Shown here in pieces: positions 1-8,059 of a DNA stretch of 10,771 nt (the stretch's first letter is position 1; each line of letters begins with the position of its first letter). This DNA is from Phycisphaeraceae bacterium. GTDB lineage: Bacteria; Planctomycetota; Phycisphaerae; Phycisphaerales; Phycisphaeraceae. The notes beneath the pieces were generated by a model, which saw only the letters and a program-made list of their open reading frames with translations, was not told where the DNA came from and did not search any database. Position numbers and translations under genes: made by a program. The DNA lies in assembly GCA_028281215.1 (NCBI GenBank), contig JANQKH010000212.1, positions 1 through 10,771 of the forward strand, written 5' to 3'.

Positions 1-494
1 GATTGGGGGTGGTCGTAAATGGTGGTCCAGTCACCGTCGAGGCCGGTGGTGGTGTTGTTGGAGCCTTCGATACGCCAGACATGCGGGTCACGTGCCGGCA
101 CATCGTTGGCGGAGGAGACGGTAAAGCCGGTGAGTTGGATGCCTTGATCGCCGGTTGCCAGCGTGTTGCTGAAATCAGCACCAACGATCTGGGGGGCGGC
201 GCCACCGCAGCACCACTTGCCGTTGCCGCCGGAGAGGACATTGTCGAACACGTTGAAGGCAAACTCGCCGCCACCAAAACCGGGTTCATTGCTGGAGAAA
301 AACTCCGCATCGAATCCCGCCAAGTTGGGCGGAGCGTAGGCGCCTTCATTGCCGTCGTTTTCCGGATCGGTCAGGTCAACACCTGCCGTATTCAGGGCGC
401 CTGCGCCCGTTCCGACAACGTTGAAAGCTTGCGATTGGGTGGCTAATCCGATGACGAGTGCCATCGTCACGATGAGAACAGATAGTTTCTTCAT
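1..494 (-). CDS. Exported protein of unknown function with discoidin-like features (3' end outside window)
   Basis: The reading frame is open from ATG at 494 to the left edge, giving 164 codons with no stop, so the C-terminus is missing. A Shine-Dalgarno-like AAGGTG lies a few bases upstream of the ATG. The first 23 residues form a clear signal peptide: KK, a hydrophobic stretch LSVLIVTMALVIGLA, then SQA before FNVVG. The mature part is rich in Gly, Asn and Asp. It contains FDN (residues 83-85), a GKWCC segment (92-96) and, at 133-160, RDPHVWRIEGSNN followed by DGDWTTIYD. This pattern resembles discoidin-like / F5-8-type-C modules of exported planctomycete proteins, many of which end in a PEP-CTERM anchor; the C-terminus that would show such an anchor is not in view. 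I infer an extracellular or surface protein, possibly carbohydrate-binding. No enzymatic role can be claimed. Confidence 0.75.
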   Translation of the reverse strand, partial: MKKLSVLIVTMALVIGLATQSQAFNVVGTGAGALNTAGVDLTDPENDGNEGAYAPPNLAGFDAEFFSSNEPGFGGGEFAFNVFDNVLSGGNGKWCCGGAAPQIVGADFSNTLATGDQGIQLTGFTVSSANDVPARDPHVWRIEGSNNTTTGLDGDWTTIYDHPQ

Positions 495-810
495 ACTACT
501 TCACCTTACAAATGCGTCGAATGACATTTCTCCCAAGGGAGGGGCAACAAACCTCTTCCACTCAACAAGTACCATAACCTAAGGTGCTGCAAAAAACAAG
601 GCTTATGTAACAAGGTTCTCAAAAAAATTGGCAATCCGCTTTGCGCCGAACCCGTTCTGGCCGTAGAACATAATGATGAAGAATGCCATCAATACTGTTT
701 GTGGATGAGGCGCTTCCGCAATTTTCGTTCTAGAACGTTGACGGGGAGTGTTGGGCGGTCGATAGGACCAACAGGACAGGTAAGTTGTTGGCCAGCATAA
801 GAGGTTTTCC
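495..810. other. Divergent intergenic region between two exported-protein genes
   Basis: This 316-bp stretch separates the minus-strand gene starting at 494 from the plus-strand gene starting at 811, so it should hold promoters for both. It is AT-rich in its left half (poly-A runs near 592-600 and 621-628). On the right it contains a perfect 12-bp palindrome at 726-737 and a TTGACG hexamer at 738-743. Short open frames crossing it on the minus strand continue antisense into the 811 gene and show no recognisable protein. Confidence 0.6.
726..766 (+). promoter_or_regulatory. Candidate promoter with overlapping palindromic operator
   Basis: CGTTCTAGAACG at 726-737 is a perfect inverted repeat. 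It directly abuts TTGACG (738-743), a near-consensus -35 element. Exactly 17 bases later is GATAGG (761-766), a weak -10 that keeps only the central ATA of TATAAT. The start codon at 811 follows 44 bases after. The arrangement is what one expects for a repressed or activated sigma-70-type promoter, but the -10 is poor and the binding factor is unknown. Confidence 0.35.
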
Positions 811-2544
811 ATGGTGATGAAACAATGCCCCGGCATATGGCGAATTCGACCGACTCTGACAGCGACGATTTGTGTCGCCTTGATTTGGGGTTCGACGGCG
901 TCGAACGGCCAAGGCCAAGCAACCGGGGCAACGGCGGGTGACCCAAAGGGGCCGACGTCGACCTCTGTTGACCCGACGCTGAAGCCGTTTGTGGGACAGT
1001 TTCTCGGCGAACGATTCAAACTGTTCAGTGAACCAAATCAGCAAGGCGTCAAAGGCAAGTTGTTTGACCGCGACCGGCAATACGACTTTGTCGGCACAGT
1101 AAAAGGCAACAGTTTGCGGGGGGCGTTCAAAGTCAACGGACTTGAATCGGTATTCACCGCAATCGTCATCGGTGACACGATGAAGTTGAAACTCGGTGCT
1201 CACGAAGTGCGGTTGACGCGCGCGGCTCAACAGGGCGCTCCTGATGTGAAATCGGTTGATTCCGACGGACTGCGCGTCACGAACACCTTGCTCGTGGAAT
1301 CGGCGGACATGATCGAAGGCACGGCCGTGGTCAGTCACGACAACCGTCACGTGGCTTTCGTCGAAAACGACGGTATCCATCAGCGTGTCAACGTTAACGG
1401 TGTAAGAAGCAAACCGGGTTGGGCGGTTCGAAAACTTACGATCAGTGAGACCGGCGGCACAGCAGGTTTTTTCGTTCGTGATCGCGACCGAAAATGGCAA
1501 GTGGGTGCAGGGCGTTTTCTCAGTTCTCGTTACGACCGGATCGCATCGCCCCAAGTCATTCTTAGTCGTGATGGAAAACGCTTTGGTTGTGTCGCCATCC
1601 GCAATGAGCAGTATTTCGTGATCATCGACGGCAAGGAATATGGGCCTTATGAATCCGCCGGCGCCGTGGTCTTTACTGAGAAGGGTGAGCGTGTCGCGTA
1701 CGTGGCGAAATCGAAAGGCAAATGGCAGGCATGGATTGACGGGGCTGCCGAAGGCGCTTACGACGGCATCGGACCAATTGTGTTCGGCCCGGACAGCAAA
1801 CGCTACGCGTATTCCTATTTGACCGGTTCGCAACATCGGGTGATGCTTGACGGCAAGCCGGGGGCAGCGCACCAAGGTGTGGCGTGGATTCGATTCAGCC
1901 CGGACAGCAAACGTGTGGCGACAGCGGTTGCGCGCGACTTTCAGATTCGTGTCGACGTGAATGGCAAGCAAGGGCAGGCGTTTGATCAGGTCAGCCATTT
2001 CACATTCAGCCCAAACAGCCAGCGCTTTGCCTATCGCGCCGTGTTGAATGGTCGTCGCTACGCGGTGATCGACCATGAGCCCGGCACACCACATGACGAA
2101 GTCGATCTACCGATTTTCAGTGCCGACAGCAAACTGTTTGCCTATCGGGCAGGCGAGGAGGGCAGCATTTATGTCACATGGAACGGCCAAAAGACCCGCG
2201 CATATGATTCCGCGTTTGCGCTGAAATACAGCCCAGTGCGGCATCGGTTCGCATTCGTCGCTCGACAAGTCAAACGATGGGCGGTGTTGATCAACGACAA
2301 ACCGGTCGGTATTCATGAGGCGGTTCATCGGTCCGGGGTGACGTTCAGCCCGAATGATGCACACTATGTGTATGGCATCCTGCGAGATAAGAAACGCCTG
2401 ATCGTTGTAGACGAGAAACAAGTGGTTGTGCCGGGCAAGTTTGCGCGCGGTGCGCGGTTTGTCTTTGATTCGCCATCCACTTTTTACACAGTGGTTCAAG
2501 ATGGCAAGGCGTTTCGGCGATTGGATATCGCCATCCGGCAATGA
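811..2544 (+). CDS. Exported protein with about eleven propeller-like (PD40/TolB-type) repeats
   Basis: 577 residues. The ATG at 811 is preceded by AAGAGG at 799-804 with good spacing; ATG at 817 is an alternative start. The N-terminus looks like a signal peptide (RIRPTLT, hydrophobic ATICVALIW, then GSTA). Residues ~55-137 form a small separate domain (QYDFVGTVKGNSLRGAFKV, then GDTMKLKLGAHEVRLTR) of a beta-rich type I have seen ahead of other modules, without known function. From ~170 on, a motif of the form F-S-P-D-S-K-R-x-A-Y recurs about every 36-40 residues, near 174, 213, 252, 289, 327, 364, 400, 437, 474, 513 and 553. Between copies comes a W/V-x-V-D/N-G segment. This is the look of WD40-like PD40/TolB beta-propeller blades, but eleven exceeds a usual 6-8 blade propeller. 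No catalytic motif is visible, so a periplasmic binding or scaffold role is the best inference. It converges on the next gene, with 25 bp between the stops. Confidence 0.8.
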   Translation: MVMKQCPGIWRIRPTLTATICVALIWGSTASNGQGQATGATAGDPKGPTSTSVDPTLKPFVGQFLGERFKLFSEPNQQGVKGKLFDRDRQYDFVGTVKGNSLRGAFKVNGLESVFTAIVIGDTMKLKLGAHEVRLTRAAQQGAPDVKSVDSDGLRVTNTLLVESADMIEGTAVVSHDNRHVAFVENDGIHQRVNVNGVRSKPGWAVRKLTISETGGTAGFFVRDRDRKWQVGAGRFLSSRYDRIASPQVILSRDGKRFGCVAIRNEQYFVIIDGKEYGPYESAGAVVFTEKGERVAYVAKSKGKWQAWIDGAAEGAYDGIGPIVFGPDSKRYAYSYLTGSQHRVMLDGKPGAAHQGVAWIRFSPDSKRVATAVARDFQIRVDVNGKQGQAFDQVSHFTFSPNSQRFAYRAVLNGRRYAVIDHEPGTPHDEVDLPIFSADSKLFAYRAGEEGSIYVTWNGQKTRAYDSAFALKYSPVRHRFAFVARQVKRWAVLINDKPVGIHEAVHRSGVTFSPNDAHYVYGILRDKKRLIVVDEKQVVVPGKFARGARFVFDSPSTFYTVVQDGKAFRRLDIAIRQ

Positions 2545-2569
2545 GTTGTGCCGATCATTGGGATTTTCC

Positions 2570-3949
2570 CTAACCGCCGGTGTCCTTGTCGTTTTGGGAC
2601 GCTGGATTATCTTCGTCCTCCCCTTCATCGCCATCCCACCAGACTTTGATGCCGCGTTTGGTTTCGGAGTGAGATTCCGTTGTGATGGTGTCGGGCAGAT
2701 CGCGGAAGTGGTAGTCGACATTGTCGAAAGTGTAGAACGGTTGGCCGGCGTGGAAGTTGACGTCAGGCGGATCGGGGTTGGTCGCGTACTCGGCGTCGAT
2801 GCAGACAATCACGGCATTGCGATCAGGATTGATGACCAAGGTGCGCTTGGTGAATGCACGAGCCAGATACGGGACGTCATATTCAAACGACTGCGTGGGA
2901 ATTCCGTCGTCGGGATTCACGGGCGTCACGGTGACGGGGCCGTAGTCGAGAACAACCTTGGTGTGTTCGCCCAGCGCGGGAATGGTGACGGGATTGCCGT
3001 TGATGGTGACCTGATAGGGGTGTTCCCGTCCGCCAACGACATAGGTGGGGCCTTGCGGCGCGACGCCGCAATAAATCGCGTACGCTGTGAACGCGAGGGC
3101 GACACACATGGCTGCGATCAGGATGTCTTTCTTCGTGGTGCGCCGACGCGGATCAGGTTGGTTCGGTAGATCCCGACCACCAGCGGGTCTGTTGGAATTG
3201 CGTAAAGGCTTGGAAAGAATCCGCGTCATTTTGAAACGTGGCTCATTCTCGATCCCCGGTAGGGTATGTTCCAGCCGTTCGAGCACGGTTAACGCTTCCT
3301 GGTGTCGCCCCTTGGCCTGAAGCGATTGAGCGAGCAGAACGCCCAACTCGCTGCGGCCGGGGACGCCTTGGTCGATCAGATACCACACATCGTCGTACGC
3401 TTCATCGGGGTAACCGAAACCAATGCGGTTAAACGTCAGCGCAGTGAGGTTTTCGTTGTTCGGATCAAGCTCATGCGCGATCTTCAACGCGGTTTCCGCT
3501 TCGATCGGCATCATGAATGTCGTGTAACCGACACCGAGTTGAAGTTGGAGTTCGGCATCGTCGAGGTACAACTGATTGATCACCTCGGCGACCTGTTCGA
3601 AACGTTCTTTGTCGCGGAATTGCATCGACGCGGAAATCGCGGTCTCGACTTTGTCGCGGTCATCGGGATCCGCCAAACACGCTTGCAGCGCCGGTTCCAA
3701 CTCCGTGTTGATAATCTCGTTCCATTCGAATTGGGGGATCTGCGCGTGGCCGGTGCATCGCTTGCAATGGTCGATGACATGGACCTCTTTTCCAGCGCCC
3801 ATCAGCGCGGAGATGCCGTACAGAGCCGACCCGAACGCAGCGTCAAATGATCCGAGTTTCCCGAATCGCCCGCAATTCGTGCATCGGCTCCAGACAAACG
3901 ATTCGTTTCTCTTCTTTCGGAACGTTTCGTTGGACGTGATGATGAGCAT
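2570..3949 (-). CDS. Zinc-ribbon, TPR and single-membrane-segment protein of unknown function
   Basis: 459 residues from ATG at 3949; a GGGG-containing purine-rich stretch about 8 bases upstream is a moderate ribosome site. In order: a likely zinc-binding site of two Cys-x-x-Cys knuckles (C23/C26 and C62/C65); an alpha-helical region at ~75-250 with at least two TPR-like units (about 135-167, with ALKIAHELDPNNE, and 201-231, with GRHQEALTVLERLEHTLP); a basic linker rich in Arg and Pro (240-264); a hydrophobic membrane segment (~266-287); a beta-rich domain (~295-390) beginning YVVGG and containing VINPDRNAVIVCIDAEYA; and an acidic tail (DGDEGEDEDN). By the positive-inside rule the zinc/TPR part is cytoplasmic and the beta domain is outside. 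The design resembles planctomycete membrane adaptor proteins, but I do not recognise a named family. No catalytic residues are evident. Confidence 0.8.
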   Translation of the reverse strand: MLIITSNETFRKKRNESFVWSRCTNCGRFGKLGSFDAAFGSALYGISALMGAGKEVHVIDHCKRCTGHAQIPQFEWNEIINTELEPALQACLADPDDRDKVETAISASMQFRDKERFEQVAEVINQLYLDDAELQLQLGVGYTTFMMPIEAETALKIAHELDPNNENLTALTFNRIGFGYPDEAYDDVWYLIDQGVPGRSELGVLLAQSLQAKGRHQEALTVLERLEHTLPGIENEPRFKMTRILSKPLRNSNRPAGGRDLPNQPDPRRRTTKKDILIAAMCVALAFTAYAIYCGVAPQGPTYVVGGREHPYQVTINGNPVTIPALGEHTKVVLDYGPVTVTPVNPDDGIPTQSFEYDVPYLARAFTKRTLVINPDRNAVIVCIDAEYATNPDPPDVNFHAGQPFYTFDNVDYHFRDLPDTITTESHSETKRGIKVWWDGDEGEDEDNPASQNDKDTGG

Positions 3950-4061
3950 GTCGCGCCCCTGGTGGCATGGGTGTGAAAGATGAATGATTCACAAACCGAG
4001 CTTTTGAATTGTACCAAACGAAAGGGGCACGTCGGTCAACTGCGTCTGCGGTTTCGTCTGT

Positions 4062-5501
4062 TTACTCCACAACTCTCGCCTTGAACGTCACCACATACGC
4101 TCGCTTCGGATCACACTGCCGCGGGTTGGGAATCAGAATGAAGTCATCCGCCACGAGGGGATTCAAACCGTTGGCGTTGGTTACTTCGATGTCGGTCAGC
4201 CGATGCGGTAGCAGGTGGACGATGGGTCGCCAGCCGCGTTGGGCGCCGTTGGTGTTGATCGGTTTGAACGAATCGGCGCCGCGCTTCGGGGTGATGGTGA
4301 AGGTATACGTGCCGGCTTCTTTGTTGTGCGTGAGTTTTTGTACGTAGGCGACAGGTCCGGGCGCGGTGCGCGCGATCCATGCGGGGTCGCCGTAGAAGGC
4401 GACAACATCACGATCGTGCAGCAGACCGGTGATGTCCATCGCTCGCAGGCCCATCTTTTGTGCCGCAGGGGTCAATGATCGAACGCGCACGCTGCTGCCG
4501 GGTTTGACATTCATCTCTTTGGCTTGCGGCAGGGCGGTGTAAAGCCGGTGCAGCAGGGCGTGATGATTGGCGATGAACGCCTCGGCCATCGTGTATCGGC
4601 CGGGCTGTTCGACGAAGTAATCGAGCAGTCCCCAGCCGGCGTAGCCATACCACGTGGGCACCGTGTAGCCGATCATCTGCTTCACGCCACACGAATTCAT
4701 CCACGCCAGCGCCATTGCGTCGGGGGCATCGATGTGACCCATCAAACAGTTGCCGATCGGCAGGTAGACCTTCGGGTTGTCCGACGTGATGGGGAAGCGT
4801 TGCTTGTCGACGGTTTCGCCGAACATCTGTCCGTTTTTTGATTTGAAGAACCCGTTGCGATAGCGAAAGCCGATCATCCAGTCGCGCTCGGTCGCGTGAC
4901 CGCTGGTGACGAAGAGGTCGGCTTTGTAGTCGGTCAGTGTTTCGGCGAGCGCATGGGTGGTGTCGGCCGGGCCTTGCGTTTGCTCCGCCTCGCCGCCGCG
5001 CTGTTTGGCGACCTTCTTGTGTTTGACCAGTTCGTCGTACCACAACCCTTCCGGCACCATGTCCAGCGCGATCTCCGTACCGCTGGCGACCTTCCGCACC
5101 GTCAACGGCTTGGCGTGTTGGGCGATCGCCAACGCATTGTCCGCATCGAACCCGGTAAGAATGCCCCAGATGCAATCGGTCCACGGATCGTCATCAAACG
5201 TCCGCGTCAGGCGGTGCACATCGGCCACAAACTGCCGGCCGGCCTCACTCGACGTCGCTACAAAGCAGGCATACCGCGGATGCAACTTGCCCAGCGCCGC
5301 CTTCGCTTCGTGCACGGATTTGTCATACGTGATCACCGTGCAAGTATGATCTGCCTTGTGCTTGGCGACGAGCGCCTCAACAACGGGTTTCCACGATGCG
5401 TCGTTAGCTGTCGATTGGGAGACGACGATGGCGTAATCGCTTGCGTGGGCAGCGGCGGAGGAAAGCAACAGCAGGGCAAAGATCATTCGTAGGTTGGGCA
5501 T
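4062..5501 (-). CDS. Secreted putative clan CD (gingipain/caspase-like) cysteine peptidase
   Basis: 479 residues. The start is ATG at 5501, with AAGG just upstream. Residues 1-20 are a signal peptide (MIFALLLLSSAAAHA). Two motifs stand out: FVTSGHATERDW, with His202, and YLPIGNCLMGHID, with Cys252. In clan CD peptidases (C25 gingipains, caspases, legumain) the catalytic dyad is a His in a small-Gly-His-small turn after a hydrophobic strand, then a Cys after the next hydrophobic strand, ~30-60 residues later. Both the order and the 50-residue spacing fit. ILTGFDADNALAIA (114-127) and VVAFYGDPAW (366-375) also resemble conserved C25 blocks around the catalytic core. A beta-rich C-terminal part (~380-479) may be an immunoglobulin-like or transport domain. 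The function is inferred from motif layout only; a non-catalytic relative is possible. The stop lies 112 bp from the start of the next minus-strand gene. Confidence 0.65.
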   Translation of the reverse strand: MPNLRMIFALLLLSSAAAHASDYAIVVSQSTANDASWKPVVEALVAKHKADHTCTVITYDKSVHEAKAALGKLHPRYACFVATSSEAGRQFVADVHRLTRTFDDDPWTDCIWGILTGFDADNALAIAQHAKPLTVRKVASGTEIALDMVPEGLWYDELVKHKKVAKQRGGEAEQTQGPADTTHALAETLTDYKADLFVTSGHATERDWMIGFRYRNGFFKSKNGQMFGETVDKQRFPITSDNPKVYLPIGNCLMGHIDAPDAMALAWMNSCGVKQMIGYTVPTWYGYAGWGLLDYFVEQPGRYTMAEAFIANHHALLHRLYTALPQAKEMNVKPGSSVRVRSLTPAAQKMGLRAMDITGLLHDRDVVAFYGDPAWIARTAPGPVAYVQKLTHNKEAGTYTFTITPKRGADSFKPINTNGAQRGWRPIVHLLPHRLTDIEVTNANGLNPLVADDFILIPNPRQCDPKRAYVVTFKARVVE

Positions 5502-5578
5502 GGCCTTAACTTTCGTGTCAGGAGTATCGGTAACACGGCCGAAGTTGCGGAGTTTATGCTAGCCGGCAGGTTGCCCCA

Positions 5579-5881
5579 TCAGTCACCGATCGCGTCATAA
5601 ATCTGCACGCGGTCCCAGAACGTGCCACAATCGTTGCGGAAGGCGTCGTGAATGGGATCGTCCTGGTAAGCGTCGTGCCCTGCTTTGTCCGCGAAGCCGA
5701 CGATCAATACGTGGCTGTACGAATTGTCCACCACCTCGCGCGGCGTGCCCGCCGGTGCGCCGACGTAACTGAACGTGACCGTGCCGATCGTGGTCAACGC
5801 CTTGAGCCCGGCGCGATACTGCTCAAGTTGGGCGTTGGTCAGATCGTCTTTGAGCCAGAAATAAACCGAATGAATAAACAT
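5579..5881 (-). CDS. Dabb (stress-responsive alpha/beta-barrel) domain protein
   Basis: 100 residues from ATG at 5881. A longer open frame reaches 6031, but the extra 50 residues are non-conserved in character and overlap the 3' end of the next gene upstream. GGAG sits about 9 bases upstream of 5881, and the family's typical start (M-x-x-H-S-V-Y-F-W-L-K) begins right there. The Dabb signature is complete: N-terminal H4 with V-x-F-x-L-K, a helix (LTNAQLEQYRAGLKAL), the strand TFSYVGAPAGTP, YSHVLIVGFADKAGHDAYQ, and the closing DPIHDAF with His78. The length is normal for the family. Dabb proteins form dimeric ferredoxin-like barrels; known members act in stress responses or in polyketide cyclisation. 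The substrate here is unknown. Confidence 0.88.
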   Translation of the reverse strand: MFIHSVYFWLKDDLTNAQLEQYRAGLKALTTIGTVTFSYVGAPAGTPREVVDNSYSHVLIVGFADKAGHDAYQDDPIHDAFRNDCGTFWDRVQIYDAIGD

Positions 5882-6027
5882 GCTGAAAACTCCGTCAAGG
5901 AACAGGCCGAACAGGATAGCAGAGGGCGAGTGAATTGCCTCAGCCAAGGATCCGTTTCGCAGTTGACTGGCAGACGCATCGGGCGAAGGTGTTTGCGATG
6001 TCGAAATGCAGACACGCGACGTCGCGA

Positions 6028-6537
6028 TCAATCCGAAAAGCTTTTGATGTTGTCTATCGCGTCTTCATCATGTTGCACGCCCCGATAGGTTCCCCACTTG
6101 CCGTCGGCGCCGGCGGACATCACAAACGGTCGAGGCGCCGCGGGCGTGCCGCGCCATGGAAGGCGATCGGTTTGTTGGTCATTGAACGGCATGAACCAAA
6201 GCGATCGGCCCCATGCATCGTTGACGCCGATTACCTCGCCCGCTTCATTGAACGTGATCAAGTCGGCGCCGAGATTGTGGACCATCTTGCGTGTGAAAGG
6301 CACCTGATTGATGGCCGCCAGGAATGCCGACATTGACAGGTTGGGCGAAGCATGATGCCCCGGCGGAACCTTGCCCGTCCGCACCTCATATTCGACCGCG
6401 ATCGCGATCAGGTTTTGAACGAGTCTGCGCGTCTGCGCCTCCGGGCCAGGATCTCGATGGTCTGATTGCAACATCATCAACCCCACGGTCAGCATGCAGA
6501 CAAAAGCGATAAGCAACACGATCTGAAAAAGACGCAC
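6028..6537 (-). CDS. Membrane-anchored GspG-like (pseudopilin C-terminal type) protein
   Basis: 169 residues. The start is GTG at 6537 (no ATG fits the end of the frame), supported by GGAG six bases upstream. One hydrophobic segment at ~4-22 is followed by a long polar helix (ARTRR-like QTRRLVQNLIAIAVEYEVRTG, residues 36-55), the usual shape of a type IV pilin-like subunit. The C-terminal half carries features of major pseudopilin GspG: VNDAWGRSLWF (105-115), SAGADGKWGT (141-150) and an acidic EDAIDNI near the end; in GspG these regions bind calcium. The N-terminus lacks the G-F-T-L-x-E prepilin peptidase site, so it is probably not processed as a true pilin. I infer an anchored pseudopilin-like protein with an unknown partner; no other secretion gene is in the window. 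Confidence 0.7.
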   Translation of the reverse strand: MRLFQIVLLIAFVCMLTVGLMMLQSDHRDPGPEAQTRRLVQNLIAIAVEYEVRTGKVPPGHHASPNLSMSAFLAAINQVPFTRKMVHNLGADLITFNEAGEVIGVNDAWGRSLWFMPFNDQQTDRLPWRGTPAAPRPFVMSAGADGKWGTYRGVQHDEDAIDNIKSFSD

Positions 6538-6655
6538 GATTCACTCCGACGGGCCAAGCGGGAATGAATCAAGTTCGCGGATTCTAGGCTCGATCAAAGG
6601 GCCGGGTGGAACGGGCGTCTTGCCCGTCAAGATGCCGAAACGATCCATCACCCCA

Positions 6656-8059
6656 TCAACCAAACAACTCCATCACCGGACTTCCCGTTGTCAACTGCCT
6701 TGACAAACCGCTGGCGTCTTTCGGATCGTTGATCGGAATGTCGAGCGCGTGGTAGATCGTCGCAGCGAGTTCTTCCGGGCGGATGGGATTCTCTGTGACG
6801 TAAGCGCCGTGGCGGTCGGTCTTGCCGTACAACTTGCCGCCGGCGATGCCCGCGCCCGCCATGATCGCCGAGAAACACTTGGGCCAGTGCTGTCGGCCGG
6901 GTGGTTGTTGCGTGAGAATCTTCGGCGTGCGGCCAAACTCACCCGTCACCACCACCAGCGTGTTGTCCATCATGCCGCGGTCTTTGAGGTCGGTGAACAA
7001 CGCCGCCAGCGCCTGATCGAGGCGCGGCAGGCAGAAGCCCATGCCGTACGAGCCGTTGCCGAATGCGTTGCCCATGCCCATGTTCCCGCCATGCATGTCC
7101 CAACTGCTGCTGGGCGGTCCCTTCTTTTCAAACGGCGCCTGCCCAACCCAGCCGTTGACGGTGACGAATCGCACGCCGGCTTCCACCATCCGCCGCGCGA
7201 GCAGCAGGTTCTGTCCCAGCGGATGCATGCCGTATTTTTCTCGCACCTGTTTCGGTTCACGGTCCAGTTCAAACGCCTGCCGGCCTTCCGCACGGGTCAT
7301 CGCGTCATACGCTTTTTCACGCAGGTCCGACCAATCCTTGCCCTTGGCGTCGCTGTCGAGTTTGTTCGATTCGATGCGCCCGAGCAATTGTTTGCGCTTG
7401 GCCAATCGTTCCGTGTCGCCCATCTCGTAAACCTGAGGCGTCTTGAAATCCGCCATCGCCGGGTGATTCTTCTCCGATCCGACGAACACCGGCGCATACG
7501 CCGAGCCGAGGTAACCGCCGATGCCGATGTTCGGCGCACAAAACACCGGCCGACCGACACACTTGATCAGCCACGCGTTCGACACCAGGTTCCGCGTGCT
7601 CGGTTTGTGTTTCGCCACCAGCGAACCGATGTAAGGCTGATCGTTCGGCTTGCCCTGTTGTACGCGTTGCCTTGAATCGCCGGCGAGCAGGTTGTGCATC
7701 GCATCAAAGTGATTGGCGATGCCGCCCGGATGCGTCATCGAATTGATCAGCGTGAACTGATCCGTCACTTTGGAAAGTTCCTTGTGCATCTCATTGATGC
7801 GCATGCCCGGCACCTTTGTGCGGATCGGCCGATACGGCCCGCGAATCGTGTCCGGCGCGTCAGGCTTCATGTCCCACGTATCCACATGGCTCGGCCCGCC
7901 GCAAAGCAACACAAAGATACAAGACTTCTCCGCACGGACCGCGTTGCCCCCGGCGTCCACCTTGTCACTGCCCATCACAATGCCGGGCATGCCAAGACTG
8001 AGCGTTCCCAACCCACTGGCGATCATGGCCTGCCGACGGTTCATCTGAATGTCATGCAT
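6656..8059 (-). CDS. DUF1501 family protein with Tat signal
   Basis: 467 residues from ATG at 8059, where AAGGGG lies five bases upstream; the frame extends to 8098, but that start lacks a ribosome site and would bury the signal. The N-terminus MHDIQMNRRQAMIASGLG is a twin-arginine signal (R8 R9), so the protein is exported folded. DUF1501 hallmarks follow: CIFVLLCGGPSHVDTWDMKP (metal-binding-type His58, Asp60 and Asp63 region), SWDMHGG near 320, VTGEFGRTPKI at 371-381, GRQHWP at 388-393 (usually GRDHWP, so Asp is Gln here) and GGKLYGKTDRHG at 407-418. The family shares the alkaline phosphatase/sulfatase fold and is hugely expanded in Planctomycetota, normally paired with a DUF1549/DUF1553 cytochrome-type gene. 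No such partner is adjacent here. The substrate is unknown; hydrolysis of sulfate or phosphate esters is inferred from the fold. Confidence 0.92.
   Translation of the reverse strand: MHDIQMNRRQAMIASGLGTLSLGMPGIVMGSDKVDAGGNAVRAEKSCIFVLLCGGPSHVDTWDMKPDAPDTIRGPYRPIRTKVPGMRINEMHKELSKVTDQFTLINSMTHPGGIANHFDAMHNLLAGDSRQRVQQGKPNDQPYIGSLVAKHKPSTRNLVSNAWLIKCVGRPVFCAPNIGIGGYLGSAYAPVFVGSEKNHPAMADFKTPQVYEMGDTERLAKRKQLLGRIESNKLDSDAKGKDWSDLREKAYDAMTRAEGRQAFELDREPKQVREKYGMHPLGQNLLLARRMVEAGVRFVTVNGWVGQAPFEKKGPPSSSWDMHGGNMGMGNAFGNGSYGMGFCLPRLDQALAALFTDLKDRGMMDNTLVVVTGEFGRTPKILTQQPPGRQHWPKCFSAIMAGAGIAGGKLYGKTDRHGAYVTENPIRPEELAATIYHALDIPINDPKDASGLSRQLTTGSPVMELFG

Noticed and set aside
730..2094. Long open frame of 454 codons on the minus strand
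   Set aside because: It lies antisense to the repeat-protein gene at 811-2544, which has a ribosome site, a signal peptide and regular repeats. The minus-strand product is rich in His/Arg/Thr and has no recognisable motif.
4008..4039. Possible minus-strand promoter (TTGACC ... TACAAT) for the gene at 3949
   Set aside because: The spacer is 20 bases, too long for a normal sigma-70 promoter.
4408..5184. 258-codon open frame on the minus strand, in another frame than the peptidase-like gene
   Set aside because: It is extremely Arg-rich, typical of an out-of-frame reading of GC-rich DNA; the peptidase-like frame has a signal peptide and conserved motifs.
5882..6031. 50-codon N-terminal extension of the Dabb gene
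   Set aside because: It has no ribosome site, overlaps the 3' end of the gene at 6028-6537, and the family start matches the ATG at 5881.
6749..7675. 308-codon open frame on the plus strand
   Set aside because: It is the antisense shadow of the DUF1501 gene, a common effect of GC-rich codon use; the product has an abnormal His/Arg-rich make-up.
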